Part shown: positions 18,999 through 28,141 of the stretch, in pieces | Position numbering within the stretch: position 1 is the first letter of the stretch | Layout: the number at the start of each line of letters is the position of its first letter | Source: Burkholderia ambifaria AMMD | GTDB lineage: Bacteria > Pseudomonadota > Gammaproteobacteria > Burkholderiales > Burkholderiaceae | Length of the DNA stretch: 64,000 nt | Direction of reading: 5' to 3' | NCBI RefSeq assembly: GCF_000203915.1 | Contig: NC_008391.1 | Span: forward strand, 2,170,001 to 2,234,000 | Program-made: the position numbers and the translations under genes | The notes under the pieces: model-generated | Seen by the model: the letters and a program-made list of their open reading frames with translations, nothing else | Databases searched by the model: none | Told to the model about the DNA's origin: nothing

Positions 18999-20723
18999 AT
19001 GATGGCAAGACAGACGATGGCGGAATACCTGGCGAAGACGCTGGCGGCAGCGGGCGTCGAGCGCATCTGGGGCGTGACGGGCGACAGTCTGAACGGGCTG
19101 TCGTTCAGCCTGAGCCAGATGGGCTCGATCCGCTGGATGCATACGCGTCACGAGGAAAGCGCCGCGTTCGCGGCCGGCGCGGATGCGGCATCGACCGGCC
19201 GGCTCGCGGTGTGCGCGGGCAGCTGCGGCCCCGGCAACCTGCACCTGATCAACGGCTTGTACGACTGCCACCGCAATCACCAGCCGGTGCTCGCGATCGC
19301 CGCGCATATTCCGTCGACCGAGATCGGTCTCGGCTACTTCCAGGAAACCCATCCGCAGGAACTGTTCCGCGAATGCAGCCATTTCGCGGAACTCGTGACC
19401 AACGCGTCGCAGTTCCCGCGCGTGCTCGCCCGCGCGATGCGCACGGCGATCGAGGAACGCGGCGTCGCGGTGATCGTGCTGCCGGGCGATATCGCGCTCG
19501 GCGACGGCCCGGAAGAAGCGCCCACGTGGAGCGAATCGGCGCCGCCGTCGATCCTGCCGGCTGACGCCGATCTCGACCGGCTCGCGGCGCTGCTCAATGC
19601 ATCGGACGCGGTCACGCTGCTGTGCGGCAGCGGCACGCAGGGCGCGCACGACGAAGTGGTCGCGCTCGCCGACACGCTCGGCGCGCCGGTCGTGCATGCG
19701 CTGCGCGGCAAGCAGTTCGTCGAATGGGACAATCCGTTCGACGTCGGGATGACGGGGCTGATCGGCTTCAGCTCCGGCTATCACGCGATGGAGGCGTGCG
19801 ACACGTTGCTGATGCTCGGCACGGATTTCCCGTATCGCCCGTTCTATCCGGCGCACGCAAAGGTCGTGCAGATCGACTGGAAGGGCTCGCAGCTCGGCCA
19901 TCGCGCGCCGCTCGCGCTCGGGCTTGTCGGCACCGTGAAGGAAACGATCGCGGCACTCCTGCCGCGCCTCACGCGCAAGACGCAGCGGCGCTTCCTCGAG
20001 AACGCGCTGAAGCACTACGCGGCCGCGCGCAAGGGGCTCGACGATCTCGCGGTGGCCGAGCCGCCGGGCCGCGCGATCCATCCGCAATACCTGACGAAGA
20101 TCGTCGACGAAGTCGCGGCCGACGACGCGATTTTCACGGCCGACGTCGGCACGCCCACATTGTGGGCCGCGCGCTATCTGACGATGAACGGCAAGCGCCA
20201 GCTGCACGGCTCGTTCAATCACGGCTCGATGGCCAACGCGATGCCGCAGGCGCTCGGCGCGCAGGGCGCGCATCCGGGGCGGCAGGTCGTGTCGCTGTCG
20301 GGCGACGGCGGGCTGTCGATGCTGCTCGGCGATCTGCTGAGCGCGCGGCAACTCAACCTGCCGATCAAGATCGTCGTCTACAACAACAGCCTGCTCGGCT
20401 TCGTGTCGATGGAACTGAAGGCGGCCGGCTATCTCGACACGAACGTCGACCTGAGCCCGACCGACTTCGCGGCGATCGCGAAGGGCGCGGGGATCTTCAG
20501 CGTGCGCGTCGAGCATTCGGAGAACGTCGAGCACGCGCTGCGCACCGCGTTCGCGCACGACGGGCCGGCGGTCGTCGACGTCGTCACGTCGAAGTACGAA
20601 CTCGCGATGCCGCCGAAGATCGAGATTGCGCATGCGAAGGGGTTCAGTCTGTTCATGCTGCGTGCGATCCTGAGCGGTCGCGGCGACGAGATCGTCGAGC
20701 TGGCGCGGACGAACCTGCGGTGA
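18999..20723 (+). CDS. poxB: Pyruvate dehydrogenase (ubiquinone-dependent), pyruvate oxidase
   Basis: This 574-aa thiamine-diphosphate flavoenzyme decarboxylates pyruvate to acetate and CO2 and passes electrons to ubiquinone at the inner membrane. It aligns with E. coli PoxB along its whole length: [14 protein letters not shown] near the start, [13 protein letters not shown] with the catalytic Glu, [20 protein letters not shown], and [15 protein letters not shown] (G435-D436-G437) as the ThDP/Mg motif. The C-terminal membrane-binding helix ([18 protein letters not shown]) is also present. The start has two adjacent ATGs (18999 and 19002), and GCGAGGG precedes them. It appears to be transcribed alone. 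Confidence 0.96.
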   Translation: MMARQTMAEYLAKTLAAAGVERIWGVTGDSLNGLSFSLSQMGSIRWMHTRHEESAAFAAGADAASTGRLAVCAGSCGPGNLHLINGLYDCHRNHQPVLAIAAHIPSTEIGLGYFQETHPQELFRECSHFAELVTNASQFPRVLARAMRTAIEERGVAVIVLPGDIALGDGPEEAPTWSESAPPSILPADADLDRLAALLNASDAVTLLCGSGTQGAHDEVVALADTLGAPVVHALRGKQFVEWDNPFDVGMTGLIGFSSGYHAMEACDTLLMLGTDFPYRPFYPAHAKVVQIDWKGSQLGHRAPLALGLVGTVKETIAALLPRLTRKTQRRFLENALKHYAAARKGLDDLAVAEPPGRAIHPQYLTKIVDEVAADDAIFTADVGTPTLWAARYLTMNGKRQLHGSFNHGSMANAMPQALGAQGAHPGRQVVSLSGDGGLSMLLGDLLSARQLNLPIKIVVYNNSLLGFVSMELKAAGYLDTNVDLSPTDFAAIAKGAGIFSVRVEHSENVEHALRTAFAHDGPAVVDVVTSKYELAMPPKIEIAHAKGFSLFMLRAILSGRGDEIVELARTNLR

Positions 20724-20745
20724 GGCGGCGGGGCGGCGCGCATCG

Positions 20746-21015
20746 TCAATCGGTCAATGTGTCGCTCCCCGTCCATTCGCGCACGGCCTGCACGAACAGT
20801 CGCAGCGCGGCCGGCCGATGCCGGATCCGACCCGATGACCGATTGCGGGCGATCGCGGCGTCGTTCATCGCATTCTCGAGAGCGGTGACGGCGGGCAGCA
20901 CGCACGGCCAGCACGTCGGCGAGCTACCGCGTAGCTTCAGCAGCGCGTCGACCGCTGAGCGGATGTTCGGCGGCGGCATGTCCGCCTCGATGGCGCAATC
21001 AGGCACAATCTTCAC
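20746..21015 (-). CDS. Small protein of unknown function
   Basis: This 89-aa frame on the minus strand begins ATG at 21015 and contains SAVDALLKLRGSS and PAVTALENAMNDAAIAR, which look like soluble helices. Two nearby Cys flank a Trp-Pro (CWPC). There is no signal peptide and no family I recognise. The gene lies between poxB and the methyltransferase, on the other strand. Its third codon positions are GC-rich but less so than its neighbours, so it may be real or spurious. Confidence 0.4.
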   Translation of the reverse strand: MKIVPDCAIEADMPPPNIRSAVDALLKLRGSSPTCWPCVLPAVTALENAMNDAAIARNRSSGRIRHRPAALRLFVQAVREWTGSDTLTD

Positions 21016-21094
21016 GTCGCCTTAAGTTTGCGTTTCCTAGAATCGATTGATCGCCGCTTCGCCGCGGCGGACCGGTTTGTCGAGGAGGATGCAC

Positions 21095-21184
21095 GTGAAA
21101 ATGCCCGGTGTCGTCGTACCCCTGTTTCCAACGCTCATCGGCACGTCGAAGCTGAACGCGCAACCGCGCAAGGTGGGCCGATGA
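21095..21184 (+). CDS. Short ORF translationally coupled to a methyltransferase
   Basis: This 29-codon frame starts GTG at 21095, six bases after a strong GAGGAGG at 21082-21088. An in-frame ATG at 21089 is too close to that site. The peptide begins MKMPGVVVPLFPTLIG and ends with a basic tail. Its TGA (21182-21184) overlaps the ATG of the methyltransferase (21181), the usual layout for translational coupling. The methyltransferase has no good ribosome-binding site of its own. The peptide may be functional or may serve only to set translation of the next gene. Confidence 0.5.
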   Translation: MKMPGVVVPLFPTLIGTSKLNAQPRKVGR

Positions 21185-21771
21185 TCTGGCCGAACGCGTT
21201 GCGCGTCTCGGCATTGTTCGTACGCGAGTGGGTCGGCCGCCCGGCCGCGGTGGGCGCGTTGTGCCCAAGTTCGCGGCATCTGGCGCGCGAGATGGCCGAT
21301 GTGGTGCCGGATGGCGACGGGCTCGTCGTCGAGCTCGGCGGCGGCACCGGCGCGATCACCGCCGCGCTGCTCGAGCGCGGCGTCGCGCCGCGGCGCCTCG
21401 TCGTGGTGGAGCGGTCGCCGGCGTTCGTGCAGCACCTGCGGCGGCGCTTTCCCGGCATCTCGATCGTGTCGGGCGACGCTCGGCAGCTCGAGCGGCTGCT
21501 GCCGAGCGACGCGCGCGTCGACGCGATCGTGTCGTGCCTGCCGCTGCGTACGCTGCCGCGCCAGGATGTGACGGCGATCATCAGTCAGTGCCAGCGCGTG
21601 CTGGCGGTCGACGGTGTGATGATCCAGTTCACCTACGACCTGCGCTCGCCCGATCGTCATCCGCTCGGCGATCCGGCATTTGTTGCCGATGCCAGTCGGA
21701 TCGTATGGGCAAATATTCCGCCCGCGCGCATCGTGACGATGCGCCGCGCCGCCATCGGAGAAGTGGCGTGA
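21181..21771 (+). CDS. SAM-dependent methyltransferase, PmtA-like
   Basis: This 196-aa class I methyltransferase has motif I VVELGGGTGAITAALLERG at about 43-61, the acidic residue at the end of strand 2 (VVVERSPAF), and SGDARQLE for motif II. The opening WVGRPAAVGALCPSSRHLAREM is typical of phospholipid N-methyltransferase (PmtA)-like and rRNA-methylase-like proteins of proteobacteria that act at the membrane. The substrate is therefore uncertain. Its start overlaps the stop of a 29-codon ORF with a strong ribosome-binding site. Confidence 0.8.
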   Translation: MIWPNALRVSALFVREWVGRPAAVGALCPSSRHLAREMADVVPDGDGLVVELGGGTGAITAALLERGVAPRRLVVVERSPAFVQHLRRRFPGISIVSGDARQLERLLPSDARVDAIVSCLPLRTLPRQDVTAIISQCQRVLAVDGVMIQFTYDLRSPDRHPLGDPAFVADASRIVWANIPPARIVTMRRAAIGEVA

Positions 21772-21828
21772 TGCCGGTGTGATGCCGCGCTTCCTTTCAT
21801 CGACCCTGCAGGCGCTGTCGGATGCGGC

Positions 21829-22965
21829 TCATGTCGCAGCGTCCGGCATGCGTGCCGCAGGTCGCGACGCGGCCTGCCGAATGAAGCGGTCGAGCGGCGT
21901 CGCGTAACCGCGCGCGATGACCGCGCTCAATGCAGCCGACAACACCAGATAGGCGACGAGCAACCCGAGCTTGTCGTCGCCGTGCATGGCGGACGGCGGC
22001 CACACCGTGCGCAGCGCGCCGAGCGCGATCAGGTGGAACAGGTACAGCTCGTAGCTGAGCCGGCCGCTCCAGCGCAGCGGCGCGAGCACGCGAGCCTGCG
22101 CTTGCTCGCCGTGCGCCTGCGCGCCGATCAGCAGCACGGCGGTGCCGAGCGCCATCGCGGATACGCCGAGCACATGGCTTTGCGCAATCGGCCATGCGAG
22201 ATAGAGCACGGTCATGACGATCGCCGTCAACCATTGCACCGGCGCGGCCGCGAGCCGCTGCCAGCCCGCGCGCCCGGCCAGCAACGCGGTGCAGCAGCCG
22301 ATCGCGATGCCGTCGAAGCACGCGAAATACGCATACAGAAATCCGGCTTCGTCGTCCGCATGCGTGAAGCGGTACACGGGGCCGATCGCGGCAATCGCCA
22401 GCCAGAACGCGAACAGGCGCGCGTCGCGGCGCAGCGCGATGCACAGCAGCGGAAACGACAGGTAGAACACCTCCTCCACCGACAGCGACCACAGCACGCC
22501 GAGCGCATAGTTGACCCATCCGTATGCGCCGATCAGCACGTTCATCCAGAACGTCAGCGACGCGAGATTCACGAGCCAGAACGACACGGCGACACCCTGC
22601 GGCGCGTGGTTCGCGAAGATCGGCACGCCGGCTGCCGCCAGTGCGTTGACGAACGCAAGCAGCAGGAGCAGGCACGGGACGATGCGCGCGATCCGCGAGA
22701 TGTAGAACGTGCGCACGTCTATCGCGCCGAGGCTGCCCCAGCGACGGCGTGCATTCGACGTGATCAGATAGCCGGAGATCACGAAGAACATCGTCACGCC
22801 GTAGTTGCCGTTGCGGACCACCGCATGCACGGCATCCCAGCCGAACATGTGCGCGATGGACGTGTCGCGCAGCGAATACGGAATGTTGAAGTGATGCAGC
22901 AGGACGAGCAGGATCGACACGCCGCGCAGCATGTCGATCCGCGCATTGCGCGGGCCGGTACTCAT
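21829..22965 (-). CDS. Acyltransferase 3 (OafA-type) membrane protein
   Basis: This 378-aa integral membrane protein has about ten hydrophobic segments. It opens with the family motif around IDMLRGVSILLVLLHHFN, with His24/His25 at the place of the catalytic His, then GVTMFFVISGYLIT and SRIARIVPCLL. A SLSVEEVFYLSFPLL segment near the middle is also diagnostic. Members transfer acetyl or other acyl groups from the cytoplasm onto cell-surface sugars such as O-antigen or exopolysaccharide. No glycan gene adjoins it, so the acceptor is unknown. Confidence 0.93.
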   Translation of the reverse strand: MSTGPRNARIDMLRGVSILLVLLHHFNIPYSLRDTSIAHMFGWDAVHAVVRNGNYGVTMFFVISGYLITSNARRRWGSLGAIDVRTFYISRIARIVPCLLLLLAFVNALAAAGVPIFANHAPQGVAVSFWLVNLASLTFWMNVLIGAYGWVNYALGVLWSLSVEEVFYLSFPLLCIALRRDARLFAFWLAIAAIGPVYRFTHADDEAGFLYAYFACFDGIAIGCCTALLAGRAGWQRLAAAPVQWLTAIVMTVLYLAWPIAQSHVLGVSAMALGTAVLLIGAQAHGEQAQARVLAPLRWSGRLSYELYLFHLIALGALRTVWPPSAMHGDDKLGLLVAYLVLSAALSAVIARGYATPLDRFIRQAASRPAARMPDAAT

Positions 22966-23419
22966 CGCGGCTGCAGGGCGAGCGCCTGCGCCGCGGGGAA
23001 CGCGTCGCGTGAACCGGGGCCGGCGTCGGGTTGTGCGTCGAGCAGCGTGAGGTGCCGGTGTTTCAAGCGAGACTCCATCGGATCAGGGGGCTGAATTCAC
23101 AGGATGCAAACGACGTCCGGCATCGCGGACGCAGAACATCGAGGCGGTACACAGTGTATCGGCGCAGCGTGGGCGGTGGTCCTGTCAGCGTTGACGGGCA
23201 CCGGCAGCGCCAGCCCGCATGCCGTTTTTTGCACCGCAACCCCGTTTTTTTGCACGGTATTGATGCGGTGCCTTCTAAACTGGGTTCGTCAGGCCGGGAA
23301 CACCGATTGCTTGCAGTCGATTCGTCGCCGTTTTATCGGTCGTCGGGCTTCGTCGGCCGGTCGCGGCGGACGTTTGTGCGCCGCGTCGAATGCGGCGCTG
23401 CCTTCGCCAAGGAGGATCC
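22966..23419. other. Intergenic region without clear genes
   Basis: This 454-base gap separates the acyltransferase (minus) from a protein of unknown function (plus). Frames within it have poor codon bias and I do not support them. Around 23225-23260 two similar blocks occur (TTTTTTGCACCGCAACCCCG and then TTTTTTTGCACGG), a local repeat with T runs, which could be promoter-associated. AAGGAGG at 23408-23414 is the ribosome-binding site for the gene at 23420. Confidence 0.3.
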
Positions 23420-23986
23420 ATGTACCTCACGGAAGAAGTACACACCGCGCGTCCCGCTAGCCGTCGCGTGCGCGTGGTGACACTGCCGTCGGGCAGACAG
23501 CTCGCCCGGCAGTTGCTGGTGACGGTTCGCGCGGCGGACGTGCTGCTGCGCCAGGCGATCCGCTTGCCGGATCGCCATCAATGGTCGGTCGACATCGAAC
23601 GTGTCGACGCGGCCGGCGGCCCGCTGGCCGCGTGGGATTCGCACGTGACGTTTCGCGTCGCGAAGGTATTCGAGCCGGGCGTCGATGCGAACACGCGCGC
23701 CGGCGATCCCGAGCAGGTCGCGGTCGAGATCCGGCTGTTTCTGCCCGAGCAGGCGTATATGGGCGAGCAGCGCGTCGGCATCTTCGGTCGACGCCACGGC
23801 AACCGGTTCGGCGCGACGCTATCGGTGACGGCCGGGTCGCAGTGGGGCGGCCGCCGCAACGAATGCGTTCCGCCGGCCACGCGGCACGTGCACGGCGACA
23901 CGCTCGAGGCGCTCGTCGATACGGTCGCAGCCATCGTCAACGCCGCGTTGCTCGCGGCCGGCCATCCGCAGCCCGGCGGTTCGTGA
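23420..23986 (+). CDS. Protein of unknown function
   Basis: This 188-aa soluble protein starts ATG at 23420 directly after AGGAGGATCC. It begins MYLTEEVHTARPASRR, then has alternating hydrophobic strands (VRVVTLPSG, SHVTFRVAKVF, VAVEIRLFLP) that suggest a beta-rich fold. The last part, HGDTLEALVDTVAAIVNAALL, looks like a C-terminal helix. There is no signal peptide and no family I recognise. The neighbour on the other strand is a LysR regulator, convergently transcribed. Confidence 0.6.
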   Translation: MYLTEEVHTARPASRRVRVVTLPSGRQLARQLLVTVRAADVLLRQAIRLPDRHQWSVDIERVDAAGGPLAAWDSHVTFRVAKVFEPGVDANTRAGDPEQVAVEIRLFLPEQAYMGEQRVGIFGRRHGNRFGATLSVTAGSQWGGRRNECVPPATRHVHGDTLEALVDTVAAIVNAALLAAGHPQPGGS

Positions 23987-24016
23987 CGGCGCGGGCGGCG
24001 CCCGCCCGCTCATACT

Positions 24017-24892
24017 TCAGGCATCGCCGGCCTGGCCGGTTTGCCGCTGCAGGTCTTCCATCAATTGATCCGCGAGAAAGTCGCATGGCGGGCGCTTCGA
24101 TTTCGTGCTGCGCGCGAGGATCAGTTCGAGCGGCGGCAGGTCGGGCAACCCGTGCGAGCGGCCGAGCATCGACAGTTGCGCGGGAATCGCGCAGCGCGCG
24201 AGCGGCGCGACCGCAAGGCCTGCCTCGACCATGCTGAGCAACCCGAGCAGGCTCGGGCTTTCATAGGAAGTGCGGAACGGCAGCTTCGCGCGTTCGAGGC
24301 TGCGGATCGCGTTCTCGCGCGCGACGCTGCCCGGCATGAACACCGCGATCGGCAGCGGCCGTTCTTCCCATACGCGCGGCCCGTTCGTCATCGCGGCCCA
24401 CGCCATCGGCTCGTGGCGGATGAAGTCGCCGGACAGCCCCTTGATGCGCGTGCCGCATACGAGATCGACGGTGCCTTCCTTCAAGAGCGGCGCGAGTGCG
24501 CTGCTCGGCAGCCCGATCACCTGGATCTCGACCTTCGGATAGGTGGCCGAGAACTTCTTCAGCACCGACGGCAGCAGCGACGACGCATAGTCGTCCGGCA
24601 CTCCGATCACCACCTTACCGGTCACTTCGGGCCGCACTACGGCCGCCCACGCCTCGTCGCGCAGCGCCAGCATTCGTCTGGCGAATCCCAGCAAGACCTC
24701 GCCTTCGCGCGTCAGCACGATGCTGCGCGGCTTGCGCATGAACAGCGGCCGGCCGATCGCGTCCTCGAGGCTCTTGATCTGCATGCTCACAGCCGACTGC
24801 GAGCGGTTCACCGCTTCGGCGGCGCGGGTCATGTTGCCGGTTTCCGCGACGGCGACGACGGTGGCCAGCACGTCGTGATCGAGCATCTTCAT
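24017..24892 (-). CDS. LysR-family transcriptional regulator
   Basis: This 291-aa protein has an N-terminal winged HTH (MTRAAEAVNRSQSAVSMQIK, LEDAIGRPLFMRKPR) and a type 2 periplasmic-binding-like effector domain (VVIGVPDDYASSLLPSVLKKF). The DYASSLLP text is typical of the LrhA-like subgroup. It is divergent from the DUF3422 gene, with 160 bases between, and may control it. The effector is unknown. Confidence 0.92.
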   Translation of the reverse strand: MKMLDHDVLATVVAVAETGNMTRAAEAVNRSQSAVSMQIKSLEDAIGRPLFMRKPRSIVLTREGEVLLGFARRMLALRDEAWAAVVRPEVTGKVVIGVPDDYASSLLPSVLKKFSATYPKVEIQVIGLPSSALAPLLKEGTVDLVCGTRIKGLSGDFIRHEPMAWAAMTNGPRVWEERPLPIAVFMPGSVARENAIRSLERAKLPFRTSYESPSLLGLLSMVEAGLAVAPLARCAIPAQLSMLGRSHGLPDLPPLELILARSTKSKRPPCDFLADQLMEDLQRQTGQAGDA

Positions 24893-25052
24893 CGGTATCA
24901 GGAAAACTGAACGTAACGATCAGCATTATGCGTTTTTATTGTCGCTATGTGTCTGCCATAGTGGAATCGAGCCCGCCGTATCGTTCGATGTGGTGTGGCA
25001 ATCAAGCCGGCGTGCCGGCGTGCGGCGTTGAACAGGGAAGAGTGGTGTACCG

Positions 25053-26381
25053 ATGATGGATCATCCGTTGCGCGCCGCACTGGCCGCCGAATTGCATGCC
25101 CGGCCATTCCTGCGGCTCGCCGAGGCCGTGTCGCTCACGCATTACGCGATCTACACCGACGGCCAGCCCGACATCCACGAAACGCTGCTGCACGCGCTGT
25201 GCCGCGACACCGGCATCGCCGTGCCGCAAGACGGCGCGACCCACTACGCGGTGCAGTCGCCGTGCGGCTGGCATCTGAAGTGGGAGCGCCACACCGAATT
25301 CTCGACCTTCACGTTCGTCGCGCCGCGTCGCGACACCGGCTATTTCGACGATCTCGCGATCGAAGGGATCCCGGCCGCATGGTTCGCGCGGCTCGCGGGC
25401 ATCCGCTTCGTCGCGGTGCGCATGGAGTTGCTGTCGGGCGATGCCGCGCGGCTCGTGTGCGGCGACCTGCGCCGCTGGATCGACGGGCCCGCGCTCGTCG
25501 GCAGCAACGTGCTCGGCGGCGGCAAGGTGTTCTGCGACTGGCATGTGCGCGACGACGGCTTCATGCGCTTTCTCGTCGTCGACGAGGATTTCCGCGAAGA
25601 GCAGGGCGGGCGGCTGCTGCAGCGTCTGTATGAAATCGAGACGTACCGGATGATGGCGCTGCTCGCGTTGCCGGTCGCGCGGCGGATGAGCCGTGAACTC
25701 GACGAGATTCACGCGGCGCTGCATGCACTGATGCAGCGGATGGACGCGAGCGGCGCCGACGGCGACGACGCGGCCCTGCTCGTGAAGCTCACGCATCTGG
25801 CGGTGCGGGTCGAAGCGCTGTCGGGGTCCGGCGGCCGCTTCAGCGCGTCGCGTGCGTACGAAAAGCTCGTGCTGGCCCGCATCCAAGAATTGCGCGAAGA
25901 GCGCATCGAAGGGATGCCGACGATCGCGGAATTCATGGAGCGGCGCTTCGCGCCGGCGATGGAAACTTGCCGCAGCGTGTGGGCGCGTCATGAGCAGATC
26001 GCCGCGCGGATTGCGCGAGCGGTCGACCTGCTGCGCACGCGCGTGAATCTTGCGCAGGAAAAGGACGTGACGCGGCTGCTGGTCGGCATGGAGCGCACCG
26101 CGCGCAATCAGTTGCATCTGCAGCACGCCGTCGAAGGGCTGTCGGTGGCAGCCATTTCGTACTACGTGCTGTCGCTTGCGACCGCGGCGTTCAAGGCGCT
26201 GCACGTGATGAACCTGCCGGTCGATCCCGAACTGGCGGAAGGCCTGCTGATCGCGCCGGTCGTGTTCGCGGTGATTCACATCACGCGACGCACGCGCGCG
26301 CAGCTCGCGCGGTCGGAGGCCGCGCATGACGGTGCGCCCGTGCCGACGGTGCATGCGGCGGCGTTGAAGCAGGCGAATTAG
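25053..26381 (+). CDS. DUF3422 family membrane-anchored protein
   Basis: This 442-aa protein matches the DUF3422 family: an N-terminal ELHARPFLRLAEAVSLTHYA, a middle WHLKWERHTEFSTFTFVAP, and coiled-coil-rich helices at about 210-340. Two hydrophobic helices near the C terminus (around 365-385 and 400-418) suggest tail anchoring to the inner membrane with the bulk in the cytoplasm. The function of the family is unknown. The start has two ATGs (25053 and 25056). A small acidic protein gene follows after 30 bases, and a LysR gene is divergent upstream. Confidence 0.85.
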   Translation: MMDHPLRAALAAELHARPFLRLAEAVSLTHYAIYTDGQPDIHETLLHALCRDTGIAVPQDGATHYAVQSPCGWHLKWERHTEFSTFTFVAPRRDTGYFDDLAIEGIPAAWFARLAGIRFVAVRMELLSGDAARLVCGDLRRWIDGPALVGSNVLGGGKVFCDWHVRDDGFMRFLVVDEDFREEQGGRLLQRLYEIETYRMMALLALPVARRMSRELDEIHAALHALMQRMDASGADGDDAALLVKLTHLAVRVEALSGSGGRFSASRAYEKLVLARIQELREERIEGMPTIAEFMERRFAPAMETCRSVWARHEQIAARIARAVDLLRTRVNLAQEKDVTRLLVGMERTARNQLHLQHAVEGLSVAAISYYVLSLATAAFKALHVMNLPVDPELAEGLLIAPVVFAVIHITRRTRAQLARSEAAHDGAPVPTVHAAALKQAN

Positions 26382-26411
26382 AACATCAATGACATATCAA
26401 AAGGAGTGGAG

Positions 26412-26612
26412 ATGACTTTTACGCAAACGCAAGCTCAGTTTTTCACTGGCCTCGATGCATTCGACGAGCCGATGTGGGACGAATCCGGCGCGCCGGAGGA
26501 AGTGCACGTGACGTCGTATCAGGCCGTGCTGCAGGAGCCGATGACGTCGCTTGTGGGCGGTACGATGGATCGGCCGGATGTCGCGGCGGTGGCGATTCTT
26601 GGGTATAACTGA
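26412..26612 (+). CDS. Small acidic protein downstream of DUF3422
   Basis: This 66-aa ORF starts ATG at 26412 with AAGGAGTGG as a strong ribosome-binding site, 30 bases after the DUF3422 stop, so the two genes are probably co-transcribed. The protein is acidic, begins MTFTQTQAQFFTGLDAFDE, and has no signal peptide or transmembrane segment. It ends in a hydrophobic run (AAVAILGYN). No family is recognised. It could be a partner of the DUF3422 protein or a peptide precursor, and neither is shown. Confidence 0.6.
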   Translation: MTFTQTQAQFFTGLDAFDEPMWDESGAPEEVHVTSYQAVLQEPMTSLVGGTMDRPDVAAVAILGYN

Positions 26613-26657
26613 CGCGGTGTTGGGCGTGGTCTTGATGCGGGCAAGCTGACGGCTGCG

Positions 26658-27128
26658 TTAGTTTGCCGCGTTCGGGCGGGCGAATGGGATGTGCGGATCG
26701 GTCGGATAATCGACCCACTGTGCTTCGATTTTTCGACCAGGGAGGAAGTGGAATTCAATATATCCCTGGGATTTGTTCGGCAAGGACGGCACCGGAATGT
26801 TCGTTTCGTACACGTCGGACGGTAAGTTGTTCTTGTACTGATCCTGAGTCAACTCGTACTCGATCTTGATGTGCCAGATCTTTTTGCCGCGTGGTATGTC
26901 CATGCAGCATACGGATTTTCCACCGCCCCCGGGTTTGTGGGCGGTAGAACCACCTGCTCCAAACCCGTCGATCGTGAAACTGTAGATGCTTCTGTCGGTA
27001 TAGTTGTAACCGATGACATGGTATGGCCCGTAGCTCGCTGTTTGTGCATGCAGCCACCACGCACCACCGAGCAGCAGCGCGGCGATCGCGAGCGGGCGGC
27101 GAATGAGACGGCGAAGGAAATTCAGCAT
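26658..27128 (-). CDS. DUF3304 family protein, copy 1
   Basis: This 156-aa protein has an N-terminal membrane anchor or signal sequence (LAIAALLLGGAWWLHAQ) followed by an exported domain with the DUF3304 pattern: YHVIGYNYTDRSIYSFTIDG, then a Gly-rich loop, CC in SVCCMDIPRG, WHIKIEYELTQDQY and YIEFHFLPGRK. It lies 17 bases downstream of a close paralogue. DUF3304 proteins are common in Burkholderia, often in multi-copy sets near secretion effectors, where an immunity role has been proposed. No effector gene is seen here. The local DNA is visibly less GC-rich than its surroundings. Confidence 0.8.
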   Translation of the reverse strand: MLNFLRRLIRRPLAIAALLLGGAWWLHAQTASYGPYHVIGYNYTDRSIYSFTIDGFGAGGSTAHKPGGGGKSVCCMDIPRGKKIWHIKIEYELTQDQYKNNLPSDVYETNIPVPSLPNKSQGYIEFHFLPGRKIEAQWVDYPTDPHIPFARPNAAN

Positions 27129-27145
27129 GTCGTTGTGCCTGTCAT

Positions 27146-27631
27146 TCAGTTCGTCGTGGACAAAGCCTTATTCGTTGTATTCATGTTGCGCGGATCGGTC
27201 GGATAGTCGACCCATTTGGCTTCGATCTTGCGGTCGGGCAGGAAATGGAATTCGATGTATCCGTCGTGCCTATTGGGTAACGACGGGACAGGGATGTCAG
27301 TTTCGTATACATCGTTCGGCAAATCTTTTTTGTACTGCTCCTGAGTCAGTTCGTAGACGATCTTGATATGCCATGTCTTTCTGTTTCGCGGCACGCTCAT
27401 GCAACATACCGTTCCTCCACCTCCGCCGGATTCATGTGCGTTGGAACCTCCGGCTCCAAAGCCATCGATCGTAAAAAGCGCAATGCTTCGATGCGTGTAG
27501 TTGTAGCCGGTCACGCGATAAGGGCCGTAGCTGGCGGTCCGCGCGTGTACCCACCATGCCCCGCCAAGCAGTAGCACAGTGACGACGATCGGTTCGCGAA
27601 CGATACGGCGCATCACGCTCAACATGCCCAT
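27146..27631 (-). CDS. DUF3304 family protein, copy 2
   Basis: This 161-aa protein is a clear paralogue of the adjacent downstream gene, sharing TASYGPYRVTGYNYTHRSIA, FTIDGFGAGGSNAHE, VCCMSVPRNRKTWHI and GYIEFHFLPDRK. The N-terminal hydrophobic stretch (IVVTVLLLGGAWWVHAR) should anchor or export it. The start could be ATG at 27631 or 27625. A broken third copy lies about 30 bases upstream, so the array arose by repeated duplication. Confidence 0.8.
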   Translation of the reverse strand: MGMLSVMRRIVREPIVVTVLLLGGAWWVHARTASYGPYRVTGYNYTHRSIALFTIDGFGAGGSNAHESGGGGGTVCCMSVPRNRKTWHIKIVYELTQEQYKKDLPNDVYETDIPVPSLPNRHDGYIEFHFLPDRKIEAKWVDYPTDPRNMNTTNKALSTTN

Positions 27632-27664
27632 GATTCCATCGATCGATCCATCAAATCCGTCAGT

Positions 27665-27972
27665 CTAGCGGGTGTCCGGAACATGCGCGTCGATTCGGCG
27701 AGCAACCCATGCGAGACAATTTTCCTGTCGGGAAGAAAGTGGAACGCGACCTATCCGCAATGCTTGCCCGGCAGTGTGGGTATCGGAATATCTGTCTCGT
27801 AAACTTCATTCGGTCGATTTCTTTGAGCCTCTTCGCGAGTCAGGTCGTACACGATCCCGATGTGCCAGGTATCTTTCCCGGCGGTACCTCGGGACAGCAT
27901 ACGATGTCGCTGCCGCCTTGTGACTCGTTTGCATACGCGCCTCCGGCTCCGAAATCATCGATCTGATTGACG
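27665..27972 (-). pseudogene. Broken third DUF3304 copy
   Basis: On the minus strand, QIDDFGAGGAYANESQGG and IVCCPEVPPG align with the two intact DUF3304 proteins. The frame is then lost at about 27872, and the homology continues in another frame as GKDTWHIGIVYDLTREEAQ and NEVYETDIPIPTLPGK. A TAG stop then falls where the intact copies have Tyr (KHCG stop VAFHFLPDRK). A second frame change appears before a WV motif. The N-terminal third, including the signal sequence, is absent. Two frameshifts and a stop make it a pseudogene. Boundaries are approximate. Confidence 0.75.
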
Positions 27973-28141
27973 TAGGCCCCGCGGACGTCGCAAGCGCCGC
28001 TCGGGGCCGGACGCATACGCGTGATCAGCGCACCCGCAAGCCCGGCTCGCGGCGCGCAAACACCCGACGCGCTATAGTCGTGCGACACCGGCTGCGGACG
28101 CTCCGCACATCCGGCCGTCCATTCACGCACGCCTTCATTCC

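Noticed and set aside
23104..23460. A 118-codon plus-strand frame in the gap before the gene at 23420
   Set aside because: Codon positions are not biased as in real genes here, and it overlaps the well-supported start at 23420 in another frame.
23991..24009. GC-only inverted repeat between convergent genes near 24000
   Set aside because: In such GC-rich DNA a short G/C-only palindrome without a T tract is weak evidence for a terminator.
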